From the NCBI GenBank assembly GCA_951812925.1, contig OX638372.1, positions 73,797,407 through 73,861,406 on the forward strand: a DNA stretch of 64,000 nucleotides. The letters are read 5' to 3'. A program made the translations under genes and the position numbers. The stretch's first letter is position 1; every line of letters begins with the position of its first letter. The notes below the pieces were generated by a model that saw only the letters and a program-made list of their open reading frames with translations, did no database searches and was not told the origin of the DNA. Shown piece by piece: positions 42,897 through 54,665 of this stretch. The DNA is from Calliopum simillimum. Taxonomy: Eukaryota > Arthropoda > Insecta > Diptera > Lauxaniidae.

Positions 42897-45068
42897 AATC
42901 TTTTGAAGCTAGTAATAACCAAAATGTTAACGTTTGTTTTAATGAATCTTATACTCCAGATGATATCGATAATATTTTTAAAAATTCCGTTCCTACGGAT
43001 TTTGTTTCATCAGTTCCTCTTGATTTGTTTCCACCCCTAAAAAAAATCAAAGAAAATAAAGATGAAGTTATGGATTTCTATACAATGTCTTTTAATTCTT
43101 TTGAAATTGAATTAAAAAACACTGAAGGATTACATCTAATTTCAGATCAAAGAGCAAAAGTAATCAATTTTTTGCAAAATAATAAAGACATTTTTGATGA
43201 CGTATCGACACCAATTTCCCATGTCGAACACTTTATTAATACGGATTCACATTTGCCCATTGCTGCAAAGGCTTACAGACTGTCACCGGCTATGAAGACA
43301 AAAATCAAAAACGAAATCCATAAAATGCTTGAAAATGGGATTATAGAAGCATCTGAATCGCCATGGGCTTCGCCTGTAGTTCTTATTCCAAAGAAAAATG
43401 GGGAAGTTAGATTTTGCGTAGATTATCGTCGTTTAAATGAAATAACGGTCTCCGATTCTTATCCTCTCCCTCGTATTGACGATTTATTACATGCTGCAAA
43501 AACAACACCATTTATGACAACTTTAGATTTAAAGTCTGGACATTGGCAGATTAAAGTTGCAGAACGAGATAAATTAAAGACAGCTTTTACTACTCCATAT
43601 GGAATTTAAATTTTTAAGAGGATGCTGTTTGGTTTCAAAAACGCACCGGCCACTTTTCAAAGAATGATTGATAAATTTCGTAAAGGTCTTCCTAAAATCT
43701 TAATTCTGGCATATTTGGATGACATAATTATTTGCTCCAATAGTTTTAACTTTCACTTGCAAGATTTAAAAACAACATTCAACCGACTACGAGAATTTGG
43801 AATTCACTTAAACAGAGAAAAATGCAATTTTTGTGTATCTGAAGTAAAATATCTTGGTCATATCTTAACCATAGACGGTTTCAAAGTTGATCCTGATAAA
43901 ACTGACGCTATTATGAAGAGACCAAATCCAACGAATGTAAAAGAAGTTCTTTCTTTTCTTCAAACATCCTCCTGGTATAGGCGTTTTATTCCTAATTTTG
44001 CGGATATTTCAAAACCACTATCCAATTTAACTAAAAAGAAAACAACATGGAAATGGTCTTCAGTAGAACAAGCAGCATTTAACAGGCTGAAACAACTTTT
44101 AACTTCTTCTCCAGTCCTTCGACAAGTCGACGAAAAACTACCTTTTGTTCTCAAAACTGATGCAAGCAATTATGCGATCGGGGCTGTTTTACTCCAGGGG
44201 GAGAAGGAAAATGAACACCCCATAGAATACGCTAGTAGACTACTAATTCCTGCGGAACGAAATTATTCCACTACTGAAAGGGAAGCATTAGCAGTGGTAT
44301 GGGCTGTACAAAAGTTTCGAGGATATATAGAGGGATCACCATTAACTTTACTTACTGATCATCAACCATTAAAATGGCTTCTCAGTTTAAAATCACCAAC
44401 ATTTCGATTAGCAAGATGGACTTTACAATTACAGATGTACGACATTAAGTACGAATATACACCAGGTAGACAAAATGTTGTAGCTGATACACTTTCTCGA
44501 CCTCCTTTGGAAGAAAACAACACGGAACAAAATGCTATTGAATATATGTCAATTGAAGTTGATTTTCCACGGAAAGGTGCAGCAGAATTTAGGATCGCGC
44601 AACTAGAAGATCCAGACATTAAAAGTATCATTGAAACTTTTGAAAATAATGACGAAAATATAATAAGATACACCGATCGTGGTTACATAATGTCAGATGG
44701 AGTTTTATTTCGATTCTGCTCTGAAGAAGACTCTGAAAATGGACAGTTAGTAGTTCCAAAGTCATTAAGACCATTTATTTTGTTCAATTATCACGATAGT
44801 CCAACCGCCGGACATTATGGAAGAGAAAAAACAATTAACCGAATAAAATCACACTACTACTGGTCAGGAATGCGTGCAGAAATTACTAAACATATAGAAA
44901 ATTGCATAGATTGCAAAGGTTATAAACCCTCAAACATGAAGCCAGCTGGTTTGTTTCAAACGGTTTCAAGTAATCAACGTTTTGAAGTTATTGCTGTAGA
45001 TTTATTTGGTACTCTTCCTTGTACTAAGGAAGGATACCAGTGGATTCTGATTGTTGAAGATGTATGTA
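42710..45068 (+). pseudogene. Element 2: reverse transcriptase, RNase H and integrase N terminus
   Basis: Visible parts in order: end of protease (LLRIDFFEQCDIVLDLAQR), RT (WASPVVLIPKKNGEVRFCVD, LDLKSGHWQI and YLDDIIICS at about 43710), RNase H (FVLKTDASNYAIGAVLLQ, TDHQPL and VVADTLSRPP), and the integrase zinc finger (H..H with CIDC) plus the first core Asp region (VIAVDLFG). An in-frame TAA at 43607-43609 splits the RT just before the FGFKNAP motif; the frame is the same on both sides. The ORF is cut at 45068 by a transposon and runs a short way into it. Confidence 0.93.
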
Positions 45069-46337
45069 GGGGAAAGTGGGGTAAAGTGGGAAGTGGGGTA
45101 AAGTGGGAAGTGGGGTAAAGTGGGAAATGCCCCTTTTCGGGCAAACTAGCAAAGTATAGCTGTCATGCGCTTGTGACATGTACTTGCAATGACCGTAAGC
45201 AAATCTTTATGGTATAGCGATGCGTGCATACGTATTTTCGTGATCTCTGGAATCATGCAAAGTTTTTAAGTGTTTTTGAAATTTCATTTTGAAATTTTTA
45301 AGCATCGATATTTTTACTGTTTCTGGAGATAAACCAATTGTAAGTACACTAAAATATTTTTTGTAGTCTTAATTTTGATTACGCAAAAGGATTCCGTGTA
45401 ATTCATAGAGTGTAAGATTGAAGCTCACATTTTTTGCAAAATGTGGTATCGGGGTAAAGTGGGAAATTTTTTATGGGGTAAAGTGGGAATTGTTATTTCA
45501 CGATTGCTAGTCCCCACTTGTCAACGTATTATACTATTTCATGATCCAAATAAGTGTTGTACATTTATATTGTGAGTAAACACTCCGGAAAAGCTAAGCG
45601 AGTTGCAAAAAGCAGCTGAGAAAAAACGTTTAGCAAATAAACGGAAGAAAGAAGGAAACGAATCACAAAAAATAGAGTATAAGAAGCAAAAAAGCACCAC
45701 CAGCAAGGAAAGCGTCAAAGACGAAACAAAGAAGCTCTAGCTCAGATGAAGATCGTGATTTTTGCACCATTTGCATGGAACTCATGCCCGAAATCATGAC
45801 CAGACACAATACCATCAAATGCAACCTAAAGGATTGTCAACACCCATTTCACTTAAAATGCGTTAATCTCACTACAAGCTTCTTTTATTACTAACACTGT
45901 GACTCGGACTTTGATGTTTCATCAGAGAACGACAAATAAGCCACTATTTCACAAATTTTTTTTAACTCATTTTTTCATATATTTTTTTCTAGCAAAATCA
46001 TTATTTCTTTTCATATTTACTTCTATTGGTGTGTTTCTTGAACCTTTTTTGACTTACAATAAAGATATTAGAACTTTTTTCCAACATTTGTATTAGTTTT
46101 TATGTGTTTTGAAAGTTTCCCATTTTACCCCACGATTTTTAATTTTTGCCTTTCTAGGCATCCTCGATCAAAGCGTCGTACTCAACAGAAAATCCATATT
46201 TTCGGTTTGTTTCTTCGGCAAAAATAAAGCTTATTTAATTTTCTTTATTATAGGAAGTTGAAACATGAAAAAATAAGAACTTTTGTTCATTTTATGGAGC
46301 TTCGAAAAAAAGTTTCCCACTTTACCCCACTTTCCCC
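45069..46337 (+). mobile_element. TA-flanked transposon with GGGGAAAGTGGGG ends, inside integrase
   Basis: The ends are GGGGAAAGTGGGGTAAAGTG and its inverted counterpart. TA is duplicated (45067-45068 and 46338-46339). The left end repeats GTAAAGTGGGAAGTGGG and another GGGGTAAAGTGGGAA pair lies near 45433 and 45475. Removing the insert and one TA leaves the integrase frame continuous, which proves the limits. The 1269-bp size and the remaining C-terminal coding trace point to an internally deleted pogo/Tc1-mariner-class element. Confidence 0.9.
45579..45939 (+). pseudogene. Transposon-borne PHD-like Cys/His cluster (remnant ORF)
   Basis: The frame from 45579 shows a basic coiled region (ELQKAAEKKRLANKRKKEGN). 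After a shift near 45738 comes a cluster CTIC, CNLKDC, H..C, HC (about 45757-45905), which fits the first ligands of a C4HC3 PHD finger. An in-frame TAA interrupts it near 45891. A PHD-like C terminus is seen in several insect DDE transposases, so I infer this is the 3' end of the element's own transposase; the catalytic domain is missing. Confidence 0.55.
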
Positions 46338-46339
46338 TA

Positions 46340-47217
46340 GTAGATGGATAGAACTCTTTGCTTTAAAAGGCGCAACTGCGGAAAATTGTGCATTAACTTT
46401 ATTGAACGAAATTTTATTAAGGTTTGGTGTACCAAGACGAATTCACACAGATAACGGAAGTCAATTTATATCTGCAGTAATGCAAAAATTAACATTTTGC
46501 CTTGGTATGGAACAAACTTTCACTCCTGTTTTTCACCCTGAAGCGAATCCGGTTGAACGAAGAAATAAGGATTTGAAAACTCAGTTATCAATATATGTTG
46601 GGAAAAAACATAGCGAATGGAATTTGAAACTGCCTACAATAAGATTTGCAATGAATACTGCGAGATGTGAAAGCACTGGATTTTCTTCTGCTTACTTAAC
46701 GTTTGGAAGAGAGTTAAGAACCCCAACTGAAGTTCATCACGTCTTGAAAGGAATTGCTCTTTTGGAAAATTTTATACCACAAATCACCCCACATCTGTTA
46801 AAATTAGCAGAAGTTTTTTCTCAGTCACAAGAAAATCAAGAAAGGATTCAGGATAAAAACAAAATATATGTTGATAAAAGACGAAGACCTCAAATAAGAT
46901 TAAAAGCTGGAGATCAAATTCTGGTTGCCACTCACTTCAAAGGCAATAAATTAAATCACCTTACTTCAAAATTTGCCACCCAAAGAGACGGGCCTTATCA
47001 GATACTATCTCAAAAAGGATCTTCCTCTTACCAAATAGCTCCTTTGAACGATTTAACAAAACCTTTAGGATTCTATCATGCTTCAGCTTTAACACTCTAT
47101 AAAGGTGCTCGGTCAACTCCGAAATATTCAATACTACGAAGAGGTCGCCCCGCAAAGCAACAGACAAATGCTGCCACATCGTCGGGACGCCTTCAGTGGC
47201 AGAGGGGGAGTGTGTAG
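46340..47217 (+). pseudogene. Element 2: integrase core and C-terminal domain
   Basis: After the inserted transposon the integrase continues with HTDNGSQF (second Asp) and HPEANPVERRNK (catalytic Glu), then a GPY/F-like C-terminal domain (SKFATQRDGPYQIL) and a basic tail. The stop codon lies inside the 3' LTR at 47215-47217. The segment itself has no stop. Integrase inserts the cDNA into chromosomes. Confidence 0.9.
47201..47212 (+). promoter_or_regulatory. Element 2: polypurine tract
   Basis: AGAGGGGGAG lies directly before the 3' LTR, where plus-strand priming takes place. Confidence 0.8.
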
Positions 47218-47466
47218 CGGTTGTATTATTTAACCAACATACTCCAACACACTTTCTTAAGTTATACTCAACAAAACTTAAATAAATTCATCAAATATCC
47301 TTTTACATTATTTTTTGAAATGTATAAAATAAAATTTAATTTTTTTCATTCGATCTATAAATCTCAAACTTTAAACAACAAAAATTATTGCAATAAAAAT
47401 CAATTTAAAATATAAAATAATTATTTTCTTAAACTTGAGGAAAATACAGAAATATCTCTTGTTACA
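47213..47466 (+). repeat. Element 2: 3' LTR (254 bp)
   Basis: Begins TGTAGCGGTTG and ends CTCTTGTTACA. It differs from the 5' LTR by about six substitutions and a 2-base insertion near its end. Confidence 0.95.
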
Positions 47467-48212
47467 TTTTGTATATTACAATTTACATACACTTATGTAT
47501 TTGCTTTACTTATGAAGAAAAGTTCAAGCAATGAAAGGTTTCATACAGGAATAAGCTGGAGTTGAGTTCAAAACTTTTGGTCGACATGCCATCGCTATAA
47601 ACCAATGCTCCAAAGGGAACATTGTAATCTTCCTTAAGCTTATACTTTAGTATAAAAAAAATTTAAATTTTTAAAAAATGAGTTGAATTGAAAATTAAAA
47701 TAATATTCACTTTATCGTAGAAGTTCACTGCAAGTGATCATTTTGAAGAGATGTGAAGTATTGTCAACAAAAGCTTCGACCTTGAAGCGTGGCTGCCCGA
47801 AATTCGGAGCGTACAAAACTATTAATTATTTTTTTAAACTTTTATACTCACTTTGTAGTCAAAGGACGAGGCGGGCCAGGTAAAAAATTAGATTTATATA
47901 GTCTTTATCAGTCCGTCTGTTTATCGATCCGTGGAAAAATTTCTTACGGAAAAACGAAGCAAGGTAATACGATGAAAAAGTTAGCTTGGAGAATCGAAAT
48001 TGGGCGAAATTGGTAAGTCGAAAAGTTTTGAAGTCATTGCATCAATATGGATTCTCTTCTTAATGGTGAGTAAAAGGATAAGTAATAATTTTTCTGAAAA
48101 TCAGGGTTTGTTTTACCACTTCCAAATAAGGTTCCTAATAGCGTACGGGTCTTTTGAACTCTGTTCAACCCAAAGTTTCTCGCACTCCAGGTTTTTTTAT
48201 TTGAAGTTATTC
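47467..48212. other. Mostly unassigned; decayed DINE-1-like block at about 47,830-48,015
   Basis: TTATACTCACTTTGTAGTC, TCAGTCCGTCTGTTTATCG and GGAGAATCGAAATTGGGCG resemble the 5' part of DINE-1-like copies in this window, strongly diverged. Nothing else is supported. Confidence 0.4.
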
Positions 48213-48221
48213 ACTGAGATC

Positions 48222-49017
48222 TTTAACTCGCAAGCTATCAATAGTCGCAACTATCAATAGTGGACGATAGTTTGGTCACTATCAATAGAGTCGATAGTAT
48301 GCATTTCAGTGCAAACTTCACCTATTTCGACATAATATGAAAATAATAATTAAAAAAGCTGTGTTTTAGACAGCGTGTTAACACAGTATTAACACATTTC
48401 TTCTAAAACGATTTTTAGTGCTATCTTCTCCTTCTTATTTTGTTTTACTTCTTATTTTGTTTTGCCTGCCATCAAACTCCAAGCGCAACTTCAACAATGT
48501 GTGGCCACTATGTTAAAAACAATGTGTAAGACGGCAACATTTACAGATCAACTTCGTGCTTAAAAATTTAACACGCAAATTTATCTGTGTTAAATTCAGC
48601 CTTTTTGTTGCTTTCCCATACGTTTCTCAAAAAGTGCTTAACTAAAAATTGTCGTCTAAAATACAGCTTGACATATGTATATTATAATCAGTAATTCATT
48701 ACCTTTTGCAGCTTAAGTTAAAAATTTGTCCATATTTTAAACTTTATCCACAGAATGAAAACTTGGCGATTTTTGGCTTCACTTTGACATAAGAAAGCAA
48801 TGCTGCAAAGTTGTCAAAATCAAACGCATTTGAAGGAATGACAATGATACTGATACAGTGGTGTAATTCAATATTATAATATATATTGATAAATGAAAAG
48901 TACGAAAATAATTCTAGGATTAAAATTAATACAAATAATTTCTATCGATACTCTGTCATGAAACATCGGCAGTCATGATAATGCGAGACTATCGATAGTG
49001 TCATCGATAGTTGTTCT
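48222..49017. mobile_element. Putative 0.8-kb element with TATCGATA-like ends and a 9-bp flank repeat
   Basis: ACTGAGATC occurs at 48213-48221 and 49018-49026. Just inside are clustered ACTATCAATAGT-type repeats at the left and ACTATCGATAGTGTCATCGATAGT at the right, giving imperfect inverted ends. TATCGATA is also the core DREF-binding sequence of Drosophila. Superfamily unknown. Confidence 0.45.
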
Positions 49018-49026
49018 ACTGAGATC

Positions 49027-49570
49027 CAAATATACAGAAAAAGCTTCTTTTTTTTTGTTTTGAATTTCCTGGCCGAATTTCCGTTATTAAATCTGTGCAT
49101 TGCCATCTTCGCACAGAAATGATCTTCGCATTGTTTCTGAATTAAATGTTAATGTAAATTTAAGCTTGTAAGAGAGTAAATAATAAAAATTTACTTAAAA
49201 TAGCCCAATGAAATTAGACAAAAAAGAGCTGTTGTACGAAATAATTTCAAATGAATTTTTTTCACCGGAATTATCTTTATTTATGTGTAGTATAGTATAT
49301 CATAAAAAAAGATTTGACAAAAATTAACGAAAACAACTTAGTATGCAGTTAGCCCATTTGTATATTCAGAATGGTATTTTCAAAAATTCCAGCTGATCGT
49401 GCAAACGAGATTTTGTATTTTTAACAATATTTTTAATTTTTTTTTATTGAAAAAAAAAAAAAATAAATTTTTGCGTTTTTTTAGAAAATTAGCAACAAAT
49501 AAAAACAAGAAATACCTTTTTCAGTGTAAATTTTGGTTTTTGTATGGTTTTCGAGAAATCCTAACTTGAA
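49027..49570. other. No recognisable gene
   Basis: AT-rich sequence upstream of a transposase fragment. It may hold the decayed 5' part of that transposon, but I see no matching helix-turn-helix sequence. Confidence 0.4.
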
Positions 49571-49573
49571 AGT

Positions 49574-49942
49574 TTGGTTTGGTCTGCCTTACGCCTTCAT
49601 GAAAATTCTGTGTTATTTTGGCCAGATTTAGCGAGTTGTCACTATGGCAAATTGGCCATAAATTGGTATGAAGAGAATGGGGTCAATGTTGTACCGAAAA
49701 ATGCAAATCGTCCGAATTGCCCTGAGCTTCGGCCGATTGGAAAATACTGGGCTATAATGAAAAGGAAATTGCTAAAAACGAAGAAAGTTGTCAAAAATGA
49801 AAAGAAACTAAAACAAAAATGGATTAAGGTATCATTCCAAGTCACCCAAAGTATTGTGCTGACCCTAGGGCAGGTGTTAATTCAAAGTTACGATATTTTG
49901 CATATATATCAACCAAATGAGCAAATCCTTTTATTTTCTTAA
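49574..49942 (+). pseudogene. DD37E transposase C-terminal fragment with catalytic Glu replaced by Gly
   Basis: FWPDLASCHYGKLAINWYEE and CPELRPIGKYWAIMKR align with the second half of the transposase at 9684-10741. The spacing is the same 37 residues, but Gly stands where the catalytic Glu should be, so the protein would be inactive. The N-terminal DNA-binding domains and first Asp are absent. Confidence 0.85.
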
Positions 49943-52056
49943 AAAAATACCTTTAAGCTTCAAAAAATGTATTACTTTCTTTTTTTTTGGTCAAAAAATA
50001 AAATAAAAAAAATAAAATGGGTATACAATTTTTTGTCGACTTACTTTTTCGAGTACATACCTTATTGTACCTTTACTTTGTTAAGCTTGATTTTGCATCA
50101 TAACCATAAAGGTATATTCCACAGTAAATTTTCGAAATTATTAGAGATTAGATTACATTGACTATATACGTACAATATGTATTGCAATTTAGTTTGTTAC
50201 TAGCCAAGCATTTAATTGCGTTCAGTGTAGCTGTCAGTGAAGTAAGTATTCAAGTGTTTAACATGTGAGTTCCATCTGTAACGCCCAATATTCTTATATT
50301 CATATATAGATTCTCTATAACTATTGTTATATTGGCATATATTTTATTCGATATTCCTATTTATTATACAACTTTAAAATTTTAGCCGCACATTTCTTAA
50401 ATATTTAAAACGAAAGTACGAGAAATGAGAAAATCGTGAATCAGTTTCATCCGCTCTTGTCGTGAATTATGCTAAAAGAGTTCAAAAGATTTCTAGGTAC
50501 CTTGCCCTACTCTAGTTAGCTACGCGATGTCAATATAATTTGCATATGAAGAAACATTCTGTTGATTTCTAATACAAACATACTCTTCATTCAATCTTTC
50601 CAACTGTAATGTGCCCGTTCCGGAATTTGGTGTTTTAGCATTGAATTTTAGTAATTTTTTAAATACTAAATTTTAACATTTCAGAATTTACATACTTTGC
50701 TAACAATGATAAGGGTTGGTGTTAAATAAAAGTTGCTTGCATTTACCTTTCGTATATTTATGTATATATACTGCTTCAGCCAACCAAACAAGAGATTTAT
50801 TTGGTTCATTTAAAAACGTAGGAACAGGGTTGAGTCATTGCGTCGGCGTTGATTTTCGTTTCTGTAAAATACACAACTATTGATTGCAAAGAGCAAATTG
50901 TAATGTAAACAGCGTATAGGGGTGGGTTGTTCTTTTGTTGTTTTCTCCGTTATTTTTTCTCTTTGTCGCTCTACACAGGGTCTGTGTAACCCTACGTGGA
51001 GAGCTTATAACTGCACAGGACGCTTGCCTATCCAGGTAGGTATGTACTACAGATATAACGAATAGTGATATCGCCGAATAGACGAATATTCGTCGGCCTA
51101 ATATTATTTACTTATTTTTATTTATGTTTCAAAAATTATAAAAAGGAAATGAAAATTGTGAAGTACAAGTTTTTGTTTTAATTCATTCGCAAAAACTGGC
51201 TCACAGGCCTCCTTTTTCATGTTCAATTACTATGTGGGGATTTTTTTTATTTTTTTTGTCAAATGTATATACATAGGTACACATATCTCAAAGGACAGCT
51301 GCTATATGTGCGGAAATATGGCATATTTAAAGGTTTTTTTGTATGGGGTTCAACGTCCCAGGTCCAAGGCCACCATTTTTTGCATGACCTTTAGTAGAAA
51401 AGTTCAAGTTTCATAGCTGATATAGGTGCAGAGTTATTAGTACCGTAAAAATGTACAATGACCTAGAAAAAATTGCGCACTGCAATTTTTTTTGCTTAAT
51501 GTTTTTAGGACCACTGTAGAGGCTTAAAGCCAAAAAGGTGACCTCCCCACCCCTGCGCTTTAGCCGCTATCTTGAAATATGTTTTATTCGATATATCTCG
51601 TTTTCTAATGGTCGGACACAAAAAAATTTTTAACAAAAATTACGGGCAATAAAATTCTACGTTTTTTTTTATCTGAGACACGGTATCCATAAATTTATAT
51701 TTCGACCGGTAGAGGCTGCCAAAGTTACAAAAAATCAGTTTTTTCCATTTGCACCCACTGGGTGTTGATTTTTCAAAAAGTTGTGAAAGCATAATTTGTA
51801 GCGCTTGATCTCTTTGGTATAGCTAAGCATGCCAGGATACTCCTTTTTTTCATATCCCGTGAAAACCTTCTGAATCTTTTTTTTTTGTTTTAAGTCCTTT
51901 TTTTGTTAATTCAAATTTTACGAAATCAAGTACGTAAAAATGAAGGTTGACTCTGCAAAAAGTGGAGAGACGACAATGTTTCTATTCCGAATCGCTGGAC
52001 AGAAATATTCAATTATCTGCTTGCTGAAAGCTGTGAATACGCCGAAAAAGCCAAGT
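49943..52056. other. No recognisable gene
   Basis: Low GC with several T runs; short ORFs at 49967-50161 and 51219-51416 look random. No element termini or RNA motifs were identified. Confidence 0.45.
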
Positions 52057-52088
52057 TATGTATGTATGTATGTGTTCTCCTTTAACTC

Positions 52089-53171
52089 CTAGGAGGAGCA
52101 TAGGGCCAATATGAAATCTCTCCATTTGTCACGATTCCTTGCGATGACTTTGATCTCTTGCCACGATTTTCCCGATTCTTGGATTTCCTTTTCCAACGAC
52201 CTTTTCCAGTTGATTTTGGGTCTACCACGTCCTCTACTGCCTTGTGGATTCCACTCAAGGGCCTGGCGACAAACTTCGCTGTGTGGTTTCCGGAAAGTGT
52301 GACCAATCCATCCCCATTTGCGCAGCTTGATCTCGTTTGCTATAGCCTTCTGTTTGCATTTTTGATGTAGCTCGGCATTTGATATAGTGCGAGGCCACCA
52401 AACCTTTAGTATTCGCCTTAAGCATTTGTTGACGAATACTTGCAGCTTGTTCGTTAGTTGTTCAGTAACAAGCCACTTTTCGCACCCATATAACAAAACC
52501 GATTTCACATTCGAGTCAAAAATGCGCACTCTCGTTTTGGTGGATATAACGGATGAAGACCATATTTTGTTTAGTTGAGCAAACGCGCCTTTTGCTTTTG
52601 CTATTCTTGAGTTGATATCGTCTTTTGCTCCACCATCCATGGAGATAATGCTGCCTAAATACGTGAAGCTATCGACGTTTCCGATGTCATCACTGCCAGC
52701 TTCAAACGTGATGTCATTGCTTGCGTTTAGCTTCATGCTTTTAGTCTTGGATACGTTGATTTTCAGGCCGGCCTTTTGTGATTCCAAGTCAAGGTCTTCA
52801 ATTTTGTTTTGCATATCTGAATGTTTGGACGATAAGAGGCAGATGTCGTCGGCATAGTCGAGGTCTTCTAGATGTTCAGTAAAGTTCCATTGGATACCCC
52901 TTTTGGCCTTATTAAGAGCTTTATCTAGAATATCGTCAAGAACGATAAGAAAGAGAGATGGTGATAGTAAACACCCCTGCCGTACGTCTGAATTAGTGGT
53001 GAATGTCGGTGACAACAACCCGATGTGTAACACACTACATTTAAAGCCTTCATATTGTGCACGTACTAAGTTTATAGCCTTTGCGGCAATACCTCTTCGT
53101 TGCAGTGACGCCCAGATGTTTTCTCGGGAGACACTGTCGAAGGCAGTGCTATAGTCAACGAAGACAAGTTA
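52089..53171 (-). pseudogene. RTE element: reverse transcriptase, C-terminal part
   Basis: The minus-strand frame opens at 53171 with FVDYSTAFDSVSRENIW (RT motif A, Asp present), continues with VRQGCLLSPSLF and DYADDICLLSS (YADD catalytic box), and ends with a long C-terminal domain containing WVGHT-like (KWGWIGHTFRK) and GRGRPKINWKRSLEKE segments. It is open to its stop at 52089-52091. The upstream part is in another frame (shift near 53168). It would copy the element RNA at a nicked chromosomal target. Confidence 0.92.
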
Positions 53172-54109
53172 AGTGCAGCACGCCACTCGCATGATTGTTC
53201 GACAATTATTCTGAGCGTGTTGATTTGATCCACGCATGATCTGTTTCGCCGGAATCCTGCTTGCTGCTTTCGAATGGCCGAATCAAGTTTTTCGCTTACC
53301 CTGCTCAGAAGCACTTTCGTCAGAACTTTTGATGGTACTGAGAGCAAGGTGATGCATCTATAGTTTCGGTACTCTCTTAGGTCACCTTTTTTCGGCAATT
53401 TGACTAACATGCCATGTAGCCAATCTTCTGGCAAACGCTCTTCACTCCAGATTTTGGTGAGCAGAGGATGGAGAATTTTAGCTGATGTTATGGGGCATGC
53501 CTTTAGCAGTTCAGCTGTTATTTGATCTATACCGGCGGCCTTGTTGTTTTTCATGCTTTGGATAGCTTTCACTATTTCATCAATTGTAGGCGGCGGTTTT
53601 TGTATTCGACTACTACTGCGAGTCACTGCGGCAGTTGTAGTTGGTGATTCTGGTTGCAGAGATGGGGTAGACATGGGATTTAGTATATCACAAAAATCGT
53701 ATTTCCATCTGTTTAGTTGGTCGTCCGCAGATGTTAAGAGATTTCCGTTTTTGTCTTTCATAGGGCGGCTCTGTTGGAGTTTTCTGCCTGATAATCTGCG
53801 GGTGATATCGTAAAGCTGTCTGAGATTTTGAGCATTTGCAGCGCTTTCGGCTTCGCTCGCGAGGTCGTTATACATTCTTCTTTTGTCTTGTCTGCACGAT
53901 CGGCTGACTTCTTTATTGAGAGAGTTAAAGACCTTTTCGGCGACGTTCTTTTGCGCTCTAGTTTTAGCGTCGTCTCTCAGTTTTTTCGCGCTTCTTCTTT
54001 TTTCGACAAGACCCCACGTTTCCTCGCTCATCCAGTGCTTCTTGTTCGAGGGTCGAAACCCAAGTATTTTTTCACTGGAGTTTAAGAACGCAGCCTTAGC
54101 GGCCCTTCA
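53165..54109 (-). pseudogene. RTE element: linker and N-terminal RT
   Basis: After a TGA at 54107-54109 the frame continues through a basic helical linker (RRSAKKLRDDAKTRAQ) into RT motifs NNKAAGIDQITAELLK, LPKKGDLREYRNYRCITLL and KQQAGFRRNRSCVDQI. Homology leaves this frame near 53168; the ORF runs on to 53072 out of frame. Confidence 0.9.
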
Positions 54110-54665
54110 TGATATTTCAATACTTCCACCACAATCGAACGGAACTGTTTTAAGTTCTTCTACGAAAGATCTGCGTACCTCGTCGTTCTTAAGCTTAAGC
54201 ACGTCGAATTTTTTTGCTACAGATTGTTCGCTGGGACGTTTATTAGCGGCAAGTTTTAGTCGAATGACCGCGACGAGAAGATGGTGGTCGGAGCCTATGT
54301 CAGCGGCCCTCTTTACTCGTACGTCCAGAAGACTCCCTCTCCATTTTCTGCTAATGCAGAAGTGTTCGATTTGGTTTTCAGTGATGTTGTTTGGAGACAC
54401 CCAAGTAGCTTTATGGCATTTTTTGTGTGGGAATAGCGTACCTCCAACGCAAGACCGGCTGTATTGCAGGCGTCAATGAGAAGCTCTCCATTGTCGTTTC
54501 TCGCACCCAAACCATGTCTTCCAATCACGTGCTCTAGGTTAAGGTTTTCTGAGCCTACTTTGGCATTCAAATCGCCCATAACCATTATGATGTCGTTTTT
54601 GTGAGCACTGTTTATTGCTGCGGCGAGCTGGCTGTAGAATTCGTCTTTGGTGAAGGTTAAAGTTT
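54107..54665 (-). pseudogene. RTE element: endonuclease C-terminal half
   Basis: EEP-type endonuclease motifs are visible: MVMGDLNAKVGSEN (GDLN), ARNDNGELLIDACNTAGL and, after a frameshift near 54,430, NQIEHFCISRKW and GSDHHLLVAVIRLKL (SDHH catalytic motif). The N-terminal half is missing, consistent with 5' truncation during target-primed reverse transcription. Confidence 0.9.

Larger units (their letters stand above)
40705..47466 (+). mobile_element. Ty3/gypsy LTR retrotransposon, element 2, with both LTRs
   Basis: Order: 5' LTR, primer-binding site, repeat-rich leader, gag-protease, RT, RNase H, integrase with GPY-type C terminus, purine tract, 3' LTR. The two LTRs differ by about six substitutions and one 2-base indel in 252-254 bp by my count, so insertion is fairly recent. 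Lesions are an in-frame stop in gag, a frame change in protease, an in-frame stop in RT and a 1269-bp transposon in integrase. Flanking tetramers TTAT and TTTT match at three of four positions, so the target duplication is not confirmed. Confidence 0.93.
52057..54665 (-). mobile_element. RTE-type non-LTR retrotransposon, 5' truncated
   Basis: On the minus strand the order is endonuclease C-terminal half, RT, C-terminal domain, a very short 3' UTR and a (CATA)n tail (complement at 52057-52072). Absence of RNase H and a short tandem-repeat tail instead of poly(A) fit the RTE group. The 5' end is truncated inside the endonuclease near 54665. Two frameshifts and one in-frame stop interrupt it. 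Confidence 0.85.

Noticed and set aside
53883..54479. 198-aa plus-strand ORF
   Set aside because: Antisense shadow of the RTE endonuclease and RT; no independent motifs.
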